Source of the DNA: Ranitomeya variabilis
Lineage: Eukaryota; Chordata; Amphibia; Anura; Dendrobatidae
Reading direction: 5' to 3'
Length of the DNA stretch: 64,000 nucleotides
Assembly: GCF_051348905.1 (NCBI RefSeq)
Contig: NC_135235.1
Span: 560,243,261-560,307,260, forward strand
Shown here: positions 11,532 to 22,800 of the stretch, piece after piece
Numbering within the stretch: position 1 is the first letter of the stretch
Layout of the letters: every line of letters begins with the position of its first letter
Notes under the pieces: generated by a model
Database searches by the model: none
Told to the model about the DNA's origin: nothing
What the model saw: the letters and a program-made list of their open reading frames with translations, nothing else
Position numbers and translations under genes: made by a program

Positions 11532-12262
11532 TGTTGTGAATTTGGTTTCTGGGCTCCCCCGGTGGTTACTGGTGGTACTGAACCTGTGTGCTTCATCTCC
11601 TCTGTTCACCTGTTTCCATCAGGATGTGGGAGTTTCTATTTAGCCTTGCTCCTCAGTCATTTCTATGCCGGCCAACAATGTTACCAGAAGCCTTTCTGTT
11701 GCATGTTCCTGCTCCTAGACTACTACCAGCTAAGTTGGACTTGTAGTCCTAAGATTGTTTTGCATTTTTGTTCCAGTTCTCTGCGTTTGAATATTTCTGA
11801 GGCTGGAAGCTCTTGTGAGCTGAAATTGCCACTCTGGTGTCATGAGTTGATATTAGAGTCTTAAAGTAATTTCAGGATGGTGTTTTGAAAGGGTTTTCAG
11901 CTGACTGTGAAGTTCCCTTTTCTGTCTTCCTACTATCTAGTAAGCGGACCTCAATTTGCTAAACCTATCTTCATACTTCGTATGTCAATTTCCTCTAAAA
12001 TCACCGACAATATATGTGGGGGCTACTGTCTGCCTTTTGGGGAAAATTTCTCTAGAGGTAAGCCAGGTCTGTATTTTCCTCTGCTAGGGTCAGTCAGTCC
12101 TCCGGCTGGCGCTGGGCGTCTAGGGATAAAACGTAGGCACGCTACCCGGCCACTGTTAGTTGTGCGGTAGGTTTAGCTCACAGTCAGCTCGAGTTCCCAT
12201 CTTCCAAGAGCTAGTCCTTTTGTATGCTTTACTACGGTCTCTTGCCATTGAGAACCATGACA
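11532..12262 (+). repeat. 3' LTR of chromovirus 1
   Basis: 731 bp, directly after the G-rich polypurine tract and followed by the GGGGTG duplication. Confidence 0.95.
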
Positions 12263-12340
12263 GGGGTGGAGCTTAGCGCGGAGCGGGTTTGCCACTCTGA
12301 CCAAACCGCCGGCCATCCTGAAGGTGGACACATACCCTAA

Positions 12341-13440
12341 TTGTTATATTCTCGCATTTTAGTCAATAAGGCCACATACACACAATGAGTATTTGACTAT
12401 TATACCTCAGTATGTTTAAGCCAAAACCAGGCGTGGTTGATAAATACAGAAGTGGTGCACATGTTTCTATATAGGGTATGTGCACACTTTGTGAATTTGG
12501 CTGGAAAACCAAATCCGCAGTGCACATTCTGGGGAAAATTCCATGCGGAAACGCAACGGTTTATTTTCTGCAGCATGTCAATTCTTTGTGCGAAATCCGC
12601 AGCGTTTTACACCTGTTCCTTTATAAGAATCCACATTCATTCTCCTCTGCTCGCGCTGCTGCTGGCAGAGCAGGGGACAAAGAATGGAAGCCAGCTACTT
12701 CACCACAAGCAGGGGAACAGCGGCTTACAGTAGCGCTGCTTCCCCTGCGGCCGTCCGTGCGCACGGAGGACAGTGTACACTGTTCTCCGTGTAATGTGTG
12801 CGGGACGTTTGGTGGGTCAGGTTTCCTGGTAAAAACGGACATGTCTACATGTTTTGCACGCGGACACATGATCCATCAAAACACTCTGACATCTGCATAG
12901 TTTGTCAGCGTCTCCGGTACGTGAGAAAACTGTCACTACACTTACCGGAGGCACTGACGTGTGAAACCGGCCTAAGCAGAATGAGGTGTACTTTGGTTAG
13001 AATTCAACTGTCACTGGAATGGAATGGCTGTCAGACATGTAGAGATGGTGATTTTTAGAAAACTGTGCAGTAGTCTCTTAATTTTTGCCAGAGCTGTATG
13101 CTATTTTTTTAGGAGATGAGCGAATATGTAAGAAAAACGATCGCCAAATATAAATTCTGCACGAAAATGACAAATTCGGATTCGTGATCGGAAACGTGAG
13201 CAAATTTTTATAAAATCGGGAAAAAATCAATAGCATTTAGTAAAAAGTGCTGGAAAATATCTGCTTTGGCGTGCTTGTAAACTTTGTTTTTTTTCTTCTA
13301 ACTTTGGCTAGCCACCAGGTACGGACTGGGGATGAAATTCAGCCCTTGCATTTGAAATCACACAGGCCCATGGTGTCCCCATCCCCAATAACCAGATGGA
13401 ATATATAACTAATATTACCATGGATGGAGGAAAGGAAGAT
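12341..13440. other. Intergenic DNA with a partial MITE
   Basis: No gene is seen. From about 12474, GGGTATGTGCACACTTTG opens a stretch related to the MITE at 32980-33365, including an AATCCGCAGCGTTTTACACC-like segment near 12595. No matching right end is visible, so it is probably a truncated copy. The rest is unassigned. Confidence 0.4.
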
Positions 13441-14534
13441 TTACTACGAAACCAATATTTTCCCTTCCCCCATGACAGCACACCTGAGAGAGGGGATCCG
13501 CCCAGTCAGGACAGGAAACCCTACTGAAAATAAAAGGGCGACACCTCTCTGTCGCTTCAGTTGGGTTTCCTGCCCTGACAGGGACCCTTGTGCTGAACAC
13601 GGCGGTGATTCCACTTACCCAGGTCCCGTCCCGGCGTGGAAGAACAGGCAGCGCCTGTGCGTCGGTGTTCGGGAGTCTGGAAGCGCCGTCCGCATGTCCT
13701 CCGGGTCTCTGCGTCCGAGCGGGCATTGTTGAAGCACGGTCGGATATTCCAGCTCCTTCCATGGCTGCCACGCCGCCCTCCTCCCTCTGCCGGCATCCAG
13801 GTGCGGCGGCCGCTTCCGAGTCGCCCGTCTGGCGTCACGCGCAAGGCATGCTGGGAATGGGCGTGCCCGCGTGATGTTGGGGGCGGGCGCCGGATCCAAG
13901 ATGGCGGCGCCCATGAAGAAAACTCCGGCCGGTGGAAAGGGACTCTGGCGGCGCGGCAGAGGAGGGGAGGGGCCACTATTGGGCACCGGAGGAGGCGGGG
14001 AGTGCAGTGGTCCCCCCATAAAAGGGTGCTTGACCACAGAAGACGCCCTCATGTCCAAAAGCTTCAGCATGGAAGTGGGACAACAGGAGCAGCAGCCGCC
14101 GCCATCACAGCAGCAGCGTCAGGAGCTCTCGCCAGATGCTTTGCCGAGCCACCAGCACAGGAGCAGCCAGCCGCTCAAGTGGTAGGAACAGCAGCCGTCC
14201 TGTCCGGCAAGACTCTTCAGGGTCCAGAAAGGACACTGCACGTGCATCTGTCCAGCCTCCAAAACCGGTACCCTTGACTGTCGGCGGTGGTGAGTGATCT
14301 ACGTGAATGTCACCCTTATGGTAACAGGGTCCATTTTTTCTGTTTGATCACTAGGGGTCGAGGAAATCTAGCGGCAAAACAAAGAACCGTGAATGTGCCC
14401 TTTGTAAAGCCCCGCTTGCAGTTCAGTGGCAGAAGGACCTCTGCTCTGACTGCATTTATAAAACCATACAGGATGAGACCCCTAATTTTGCCACTAGCCT
14501 TAAAGCCATAATACAGGCTGAAATAAAAGACTCC

Positions 14535-15560
14535 TTGAAATTGGTCCTTAATAAACCGAGAAGGAGAAGCCGTAAGGCGTCTACAGAGTCAGATGCCTCT
14601 CAGAGACAGGAGAGTCATAAATCATCCCGATCTCCCTCTACCTCCTCGGCCTCTGTCCAGTCTTCAGATTCCTCCTCGGACAGTGATTCAGGAGGTCGTC
14701 CATGTTTTCCAACTGAGGACGTAGACAAATTAGTTAAAGCAGTTAGATCTGCAATGGGTCTTAAAGAGAAGACACCTAGGTCACTAGAAGATGTCATGTT
14801 TGTTGGCTTAGAAGAGAAAAGAAAAAGGCACGTTTCCGGTCAATGCGAAAATCAAAGCATTAATTGAGAGAGTGGAAAAAACCTGAAAAAATGGGTTCTT
14901 TGCCCTCTTCATCCAAAAGGAGATATCCTTTTGAAGATAAAGACTCTGAATCCTGGGAGAAGGTCCCTAAAATTGACGGGGCAGTAGCCAAATGTTTAAA
15001 AAGATCGTCCCTTCAATTAGAAGACTCGTGTGTTCTTAAAGACCCGCTTGATAAAAAAGCAGATGGTTTTCTGAGACATATCTGGGAAGCCTCAGCGGGG
15101 GGCCTGAAGCCAGCAATTGCTGGAACATGTACGGCCCGTGCTCTAATGGTCTAGCTACAGCAGATAGAGGATCAGCTAAGGAACAAAGTACCCAGAACCG
15201 ACATCCTTGCAAATATATCTTTAGTGCAAGGAGCAGCAGCTTTTTTGGCAGACTCTTCTGCAGATTCCGCAAGACTAACGGCCAGAGCAGCAAGTTTGTC
15301 CAATGCGGCAAGAAGAGCCCTTTGGCTCAAGGGTTGTCCGGGGAATTTGCCATCTAAACACAAGCTGTGCTCCATTCCATCTGACGGCCAACTTCTTTTT
15401 GGGAAAAAACTTGAAGAGATCCTGGAACATGCAGGAGATAAAAAGAAAGTTTTTCCCAATATCCCTAAAGATTCCAAAAAACCTTTTTTTCGGAGGAGAA
15501 GATATAACAGAGGTCGCCCCCCCAGGGGAGAGGAAAAATTGGGACTTTAAGGATAAGAGA
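14535..15560 (+). pseudogene. DIRS gag-like region
   Basis: Translated pieces here are basic, serine-rich and aspartate-rich, with a run of serine/aspartate alternation early on. This is the usual look of the DIRS ORF1 product, a Gag-like protein of unknown fold. It lies directly upstream of the reverse transcriptase, as in other DIRS elements. It is a fossil remnant. Confidence 0.65.
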
Positions 15561-15809
15561 GGATCGGGCTATATGTTTAAAGGGCCCTCCACATCGGCAA
15601 AAAAATCCCCCCAATGACATTACGCCAGAAGTGGGAGGAAGACTCTCCCTCTTCTTTCTGGCCTGGGTAAATATCTCCCCCAGTACCTGGGTCATGAATA
15701 TTATCAAAGACGGCCTAAAAAAAAATTCATCTGTCTACCCAGGCGAAACTTTAGAATAACTCCCCGTAGAAAATCCCAGCAGGAACAATCTGCCCTGGAA
15801 ACCGAGGTC

Positions 15810-17318
15810 TTGGGACTTATCCACAAAAAGGTTCTTCAGGAAGTCCCGATTCAGAAAGAAAGAGGCGGGTTTTACTCCCCCCTCTTCTTAATCCAAAAAC
15901 CAGATGGTTCTTGGAGAACTATTATAAATCTAAGGAAGCTCAACCAATCTATAGAGAACTACTCCTTCAAGATGGAGTCTATAAACACGACCATAAAACT
16001 TCTCTTCCAACACTGCTTCATGGCAGTAATAGACTTAAAAGATGCATACTACCATATACCAATACATCAGGAATATCGGAAATACTTGAGAGTAGCTCTC
16101 TATATTCAGAATCAGGTAAAGCATTACCAATATACAGCCCTTCCATTCGGCCTGTCTACAGCCCCCAGAGTTTTCACCAAAATAATGGTGGAAGTAATGT
16201 CATACCTCCGATCCCGGGATGTAGTAATTGTCCCATATCTGGACGATTTCCTTGTAATAGGGAGATCAGAGTACCACTGCACTCATCAAGTATCAGTGTT
16301 AACATCAACTCTAATGGAGCTGGGTTGGATAATAAATATCCCCAAGTTAAGATTACTACCAGTAAAACTACAGTCCTTCCTGGGGTTAATGCTGGACTCC
16401 GAGCATCAGCTCTGCCTCCTTCCAGAAAACAAAGTAGCCAAGATAATAAACCTGGCCAGTACAGCAATACATCAACCAGCAATGACTCTGAGAAAGGCAA
16501 TGTCCCTACTAGGCTCGCTAACATCGTGTATTCCGGCAGTAGGATGGGCACAATTCCACCTAAGACAACTACAGTGGGAAGTTCTCTCAGCTCAAAGACT
16601 GTTAAGAGGGCGTTTAGAAGGAAATCTATGTCTCTCCCTGGGCGTAAGGGATTCCCTAGTTTGGTGGATGGTGGAAGACCACCTGACTATGGGGGTCCAG
16701 TGGCAAAATCCGGTCAAAGACATCATCACGACCGATGCAAGCGGTACAGGTTGGGGGGCTCACCTGAGGTCTCACTCTGTACAAGGAACCTGGTCCTTAC
16801 GAGAAAAAAACTATGGGTCAAACGAAAAAGAGCTATGGGCAGTGGTGAAAGCCCTAAGACATTTTCTCCCTTTACTGCGGGGTCGCCATACTTGAATCCT
16901 GACGGACAATCGAGCAGTGGTGGCGTATGTCAATCATCAGGGGGGGACAAGGTCAAAAGGCCTCATGGAAGCATCAAAACTACTCTTGCAGTTGGCAGAA
17001 CAACACCTGTCATCTCTGTCGGCGCTACACATCAAAGGCATTGAAAACACACAAGCAGACTTCCTGAGTCGCAGAGGCTTAAGACAGGGGGAATGGTCCC
17101 TAAACCCCCAGATATTCCAACAAATAGTCCAAGCCTGGGGCACACCAGAAATTGACTTGTTTGCCAACTCACAAAACAAAGTCAAAAAGTTCTGCTCCTT
17201 AAATCCAAGAGAACATCCCTTTGCAGTAGATGCCCTACTGATACCCTGGAAGTTCTCTCTGGCCTATGCATTCCCCCCGATAGTGATGATTCCAGCTGTG
17301 ATCCAGAAGATCAGATAG
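15810..17318 (+). pseudogene. DIRS reverse transcriptase / RNase H region
   Basis: Recognisable motifs include a DGSWR segment, MAVIDLKDAYYHIPI, LPFGLSTAPRVFTK and the catalytic PYLDDFLVIG, followed by an RNase H-like TDASGTGWGAHL and a downstream HIKGIENTQADFLSR segment. The LPFGL-TAP and YLDDFLV signatures are those of DIRS reverse transcriptases. The region is broken. Confidence 0.9.
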
Positions 17319-17582
17319 GATCAGGCAAAAATGATCTTCATAGCTCTATTTTGGCCAAGGAGATGATGGTTCTCCCTTCTAAGGCAGATGTCGGTAACGG
17401 ACCCATGGATTCTGCCAGAGGTTCCGGACCTGCTAACCCAGGGCCCAGTGACACACTCTCAGGTGAAGGGCTTCCATCTGGCAGCCTGGAATTTGAGAGG
17501 GCGTTACTAAGTCACCAAGGATTCTCACCGGGTTTAATCTCCACCCTATTGAAAAGCAGAAAACTCATCACCTCTAGGATCT

Positions 17583-18480
17583 ATGGTAGGACATACATGG
17601 AAAAAATGTCTTAACTTCCTGGGTGAACCATTGGGGGAGGTGGCTCCAGTGGGTCCTATCCTAGAATTCCTGCAAGCAGGATTACATCTTGGGTTAGCAA
17701 CCAGCACCCTTAAAGTTCAGGTCTCAGGCTTGGGGGCCCTATATAACTGTAATCTTGCCTCAAATAGATGGGTTTCGCGATTCATAAAATCTTGTAGTAG
17801 ATCTCGGCCGGTTGTTATCCCAAAAATCCCTCCTTGGGATCTAAATTTAGTCTTAGAAGCCCTAACTAAACACCCTTTTGAGCCCTTGCAGGAGTTATCA
17901 CCTAAGTTACTTACCCTTAAAACAGTTCTACTAGTAGCCTTAACATCGGCAAGTAGGGTCAATGATTTACAGGCCCTGTCAATATGCCCTCCTTATACTC
18001 AGGTTTTTGATGACAGGATCGTTCTAAGACCAGACCCGGCGTATCTTCCCAATGTGGTTCAAAAATTCCATAGGAGTCAAGAGATTACTTTACCATCATT
18101 CTGTAGTAATCCTAAAAATCCAGGGGAACAAAAGTTCCACATGCTAGATGTGAGAAGATCTATGTTACAATACATATCTATGACTAGTCAGTGGAGGAAA
18201 GACTAAACCCTATTCTTAGCCTTTCAGGGTAGCAAAAGAGGGTGTGGGGTAGCTAAAAGTACTATTGCTAGATGGATTAGGGAGGCCATTAGTTTATCCT
18301 ACTCTGCGGGTGGTACTCCAGTTCCTGAAGGCATCAAGGCTCACTCCACCAGAGCCGTGGCTACCTCCTGGGCAGAAAAGGCTGAGGTATCAATTGATCA
18401 AATTTGCAAGGCCGCTACCTGGTCCTCACCCTCAACTTTTTTCAAGCACTACCGGCTAGATCTTTCTTCCTCTGCTGACC
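17583..18480 (+). pseudogene. DIRS tyrosine recombinase region
   Basis: The segment LLVALTSASRVNDLQAL carries the conserved arginine region of tyrosine recombinases. Downstream, an HSTRAVATSWA-type box and a TFFKHY segment near 18340-18450 match the HxxR and catalytic tyrosine region of DIRS recombinases. These enzymes insert circular DNA without target duplication, and none is seen. It is a fossil remnant. Confidence 0.82.
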
Positions 18481-18778
18481 TAACCTTTGGTAGAAGGGTA
18501 CTACAAGCGGTGGTCCCTCCCTAAGGTTTCATTCTACAAAAGTCGCTCAGGTGTGCCGTCATGGGGGAAGGGAAAACACCAAGGTTACTTACCGGTAGAC
18601 GGTTTTTCCGGAACCCATGACGGCACCCGTATATTCCCCCCCTTTATCACCCCTTCGGTGTGCACTATTGCTTTGGGTGCTTTTTTAGTTAATATGATGT
18701 GGTGATGGATTGCCATGTATACTAACCAGGGGGGCCTCTCAGGCTCTGAAAACCAACTGAAGCGACAGAGAGGTACCG

Positions 18779-18871
18779 CCAGAGGCGTAGCTAGGGTTTC
18801 AACTTAGGGGGGGGCGAAACATCTGAGTGGGCCCCTAACCAGCTAACCCTGATTACAGCTACGGTTGCGCA
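18779..18871. other. Junction between DIRS element and U2 array
   Basis: A short stretch beginning AGAGGCGTAGCTAGGG that is neither DIRS nor U2 spacer. It looks like a small interspersed repeat fragment. Array-like spacer begins at about 18872. Confidence 0.35.
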
Positions 18872-19073
18872 CTCTAATTGTGAATGCATCCCAGAGTTTC
18901 TGGAAATGTCTTCCATGCGGCACGCTTTTGCTCTGTCTCCACAATGGGTGTCAGTTTTAGGCCTAGGTGCGTCAGAAGTGGCAAACCATTTCTGGTTAAC
19001 GCTTCTGGCCGAATGGCCGCCGCTCAAGTGTAGTAGTATCTGTTCTTATCAGTTTAATATCTGATACGTCCCC

Positions 19074-19796
19074 TGTCATGATTCCCCAATGGCATGGGAA
19101 CATCAGAAACACAAAATAACAGACTAGCCCTCGGGTGATGGAAACTCAAGCTGACCGTGACCTAAATCTACCACACAACTAACAGTAGCCAGGAAGCATT
19201 CCTACGGCTGCCTAGATGCCATGCGCCAGCCGGAGAACTAACTACACCTGGAAGAGGAAGGAACAGACCTGGCTTACCTCTAGTGAAATTCCCCAAAGAT
19301 GATAGTAGCCCCCACATATATTAACGGTGAGTTCAGAGGAAAAGACATACACAGTATGAAGGTAGATTTAGCAAAGCGAGGTCCACTTACTAGATAGAGG
19401 AAGGATACAAAAGAGGACTTCACGGTCAGCTGAAAAACCCTTTCAAAAACCCATCCTGAAATTACTTTAAGACTCCTGTGTCAACTCATGACACAGGAGT
19501 GGCAATTTCAGTCCACAAGAGCTTCCAGTAACAGGAAAAGACAAACTGTAAACTGGACAAAAAATACAAAACAAAAAGGACAAGAGTCCACTTAGCTGAT
19601 CAGCAGACTGGTAGCAGGAACATGCAACTGAAAGACTCAGGTTACAATGATGACCGGCAAGGAAGTGACTGGAGAGCAAGGCTAAATAGGGAACTCCCAA
19701 AACTGATGGAAGCAGGTGAGCTGAGGCAGAAAAGAACACACAAGTCTCCAGTACCACCAGCCACCACTAGGGGAGCCCAAAAAGCGGATCACAACA
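19074..19796 (-). repeat. 3' LTR of chromovirus 2
   Basis: 723 bp; on the element strand it starts TGTTGTGATCCGC and ends ATGACA. It lies next to a G-rich polypurine tract (complement at about 19799-19807). Confidence 0.94.
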
Positions 19797-19807
19797 GTAC
19801 CCCCCCC

Positions 19808-22800
19808 TTAAGGAGGGGGCACCGAACCCTCACAAGAACCGCCAGGGCAACCTGGATGAGCCCTATGAAAAGCACGAACCAAATCCGAGGCATGAACATC
19901 AGAGGCAGTTACCCAAGAATTATCTTCCTGACCATAGCCCTTCCATTTAACCAGATACTGGAGTCTCCGCCTGGAAATACGGGAGTCCAAGATCTTCTGT
20001 ATAACGTACTCCAATTCACCCTCAACCAGCACAGGAGCAGGAGGCTCAGCAGAAGGAACCACCGGCACCTCGTATCTCCGCAACAACGACCGATGGAACA
20101 CATTATGGATAGCGAAAGATGCCGGGAGGTCCAAACGAAAGGAAACAGGGTTAATAATCTCCAAAATCCTATAGGGACCGATGAACCGAGGCTTAAATTT
20201 AGGAGAAGAAACCCTCATTGGGACAAAACGGGAAGACAACCACACCAAGTCCCCAACACGAAGGCGAGGACCAACCCGACGCTGGCGGTTAGCAAACCGC
20301 TGAGTCCTCTCCTGGGACAAATTCAAATTGTCCATCACTTGTTCCCAAATCCGATACAACCGATCCACCACAGCATCTACTCCAGGACAATCCGAAGATT
20401 CAACCTGACCAGATGAAAAACGCGGATGAAACCCTGAATTGCAAAAGAAAGGAGAAACCAAAGTGGCAGAACTAGCCCGATTATTAAGAGCAAACTCCGC
20501 CAACGGCAGAAAGGCAACCCAATCATCCTGATCCGCAGACACAAAACACCTCAAATAAGTCTCCAAAGTCTGATTAGCTCGCTCCGTCTGGCCATTAGTC
20601 TGAGGATGGAAGGCAGACGAAAAAGACAAATCAATGCCCAACCTGGCACAGAATGCCCGCCAAAATCTAGAAACGAACTGGGTACCCCTATCAGAAACGA
20701 TATTTTCAGGAATACCATGCAAGCGAACCACATTTTGAAAAAACAAAGGAACCAACTCAGACGAGGAAGGCAACTTCGGCAATGGCACCAAATGAACCAT
20801 CTTAGAAAAACGGTCACACACCACCCAGATAACAGACATCCTCTGAGAGACAGGAAGATCAGAAATAAAGTCCATCGAGATGTGCGTCCAAGGCCTCTTC
20901 GGAATAGGCAAGGGCAACAACAACCCGCTAGCCCTAGAACAACAAGGCTTGGCCCGAGCACACACATCACAAGACTGCACAAAAACACGCACATCTCGAG
21001 ACAGAGATGGCCACCAGAAGGATCTAGCCACCAAATCCCTGGTACCAAAAATTACAGGATGACCCGCCAGCGTAGAAGAATGAACCTCCGAGATGACTCT
21101 ACTGGTCCAATCATCAGGAACAAACAGTCTACCAGGTGGACAGCGATCAGGTCTATCCGCCTGAAACTCTTGCAAAGCACGTCGCAGATCTGGGGAAATA
21201 GCGGATAATATCACCCCATCCTTAAGGATACCTGTAGGTTCCGAATCACCAGGGGAATCAGGCTCAAAACTCCTAGAAAGGGCATCTGCCTTCACATTCT
21301 TAGAACCTGGTAGATATGAGACCACAAAATTAAACCGAGAGAAAAACAACGACCAGTGCGCCTGTCTAGGATTCAGGCGCCTGGCAGACTCAAGATAAAT
21401 CAGATTCTTGTGATCAGTCAAAACCACCACCTGATGTCTAGCACCCTCAAGCCAATGACTCCACTCCTCAAATGCCCACTTCATGGCCAAAAGCTCCCGA
21501 TTACCGACATCATAATTTCTTTCGGCGGCAGAAAATTTTCGAGAAAAGAACGCACAAGGTCTCATCACTGAGCAATCGGAACTTTTCTGCGACAAAACCG
21601 CCCCCGCTCCGATCTCGGAAGCATCGACCTCAACCTGAAAGGGGAGAGAGACATCAGGCTGGCGCAACACAGGGGCAGACGAAAAGCGGCGCTTAAGTTC
21701 CCGAAAGGCCTCCACAGCGGCAGAGGACCAATTGGCAACATCAGCACCCTTCTTAGTCAAATCCGTAAGAGGCTTAGCAACACCAGAAAAACCAGTTATA
21801 AATCGACGATAAAAATTAGCAAAGCCCAAGAACTTCTGAAGACCCTTTAGAGAAGTAGGCTGCGTCCAGTCACAAATAGCCCGAACCTTGACAGGGTCCA
21901 TCTCAACAGAAGAAGGGGAAAAAATGTACCCCAAAAAGGAAATCTTTTGAACCCCAAAAACACACTTAGAACCCTTTACACACAGAGAATTCTCCCGCAA
22001 GACCTGAAAAACCCTCCTGACCTGCTGAACATGAGACTCCCAGTCCTCAGAAAAAATCAAAATATCGTCCAAATACACAATCATAAATTTATCCAGATAT
22101 TCACGGAAAATATCATGCATAAAGGACTGAAAAACTGAAGGTGCATTAGAAAGGCCGAAAGGCATTACTAAATACTCAAAGTGGCCCTCAGGCGTATTAA
22201 ATGCGGTTTTCCACTCATCCCCTTGCTTAATTCGCACCAAATTATACGCCCCACGGAGATCAATCTTGGAGAACCACTTAGCCCCCCTTATGCGAGCAAA
22301 CAAATCAGTAAGCAGCGGCAACGGATACTGATATTTGACAGTAATTTTATTCAGGAGTCGATAATCAATACAAGGCCTCAGCGAGCCATCCTTTTTAGAG
22401 ACAAAGAAAAACCCAGCTCCTAAAGGTGATGAAGAAGGACGAATATGTCCCTTTTCCAGGGACTCCTTAACATACTCTCGCATGGCAGCATGCTCAGGTA
22501 CAGATAGGTTAAACAAACGACCCTTTGGAAATTTACTGCCTGGAATCAGATCTATGGCGCAATCACACTCTCTGTGGGGAGGGAGAGATCCAATTTTAGG
22601 CTCTTCAAAAATATCCCTAAAATCCAACAAAAATGCCGGAACCTCAGAGGGAATAGATGACGAGATAGAAACCAAAGGTATGTCCCCATGAGCCCCCCGA
22701 CATCCCCAGCTTAACACAGACATAGTTTTCCAGTCCAGTACTGGGTTATGAGATTGCAACCATGGTAATCCAAGCACTAACACATCATGTAAATTATGCA

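Larger units (their letters stand above)
6558..12262 (+). mobile_element. Ty3/Gypsy chromovirus, whole-looking, identical LTRs
   Basis: The 5.7-kb element has two 731-bp LTRs, TG...CA ended and identical as far as I can read, so the insertion is recent. A hexamer GGGGTG lies on both sides (6552-6557 and 12263-12268) as target duplication. A G-rich polypurine tract (about 11519-11528) precedes the 3' LTR. One continuous gag-pol frame ends in a chromodomain, which places it in the chromovirus branch of Metaviridae. It sits inside a MITE. Confidence 0.96.
6238..12337. mobile_element. Harbinger-type MITE split by an LTR element
   Basis: The 5' end GGGTATGTGTCCACGTTCAG (from 6238) and the 3' end CTGAAGGTGGACACATACCC (to 12337) are imperfect inverted repeats flanked by TAA (6235-6237 and 12338-12340). 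The left 320 bp is a chain of hairpins: GCTGCGTGTTTGACGC and its complement around 6265-6310, then GGATGTGTGCTATGAACACATCC-like arms near 6510. Without the LTR insertion the MITE is about 390 bp. It shares its end type with 32980-33365. Confidence 0.82.
13441..18778 (+). mobile_element. DIRS-type tyrosine-recombinase retroelement, broken
   Basis: The order gag-like, reverse transcriptase/RNase H, tyrosine recombinase is that of DIRS elements. Inverted rather than direct repeats lie at the ends: TTTTCCCTTCCCCCATGAC near 13459 has its near-complement near 18560, and CCTCTCTGTCGCTTCAGTTG near 13545 has its complement near 18760. The copy is old enough to carry several breaks and is not expected to be active. 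Exact outer limits are uncertain by tens of bases. Confidence 0.88.
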
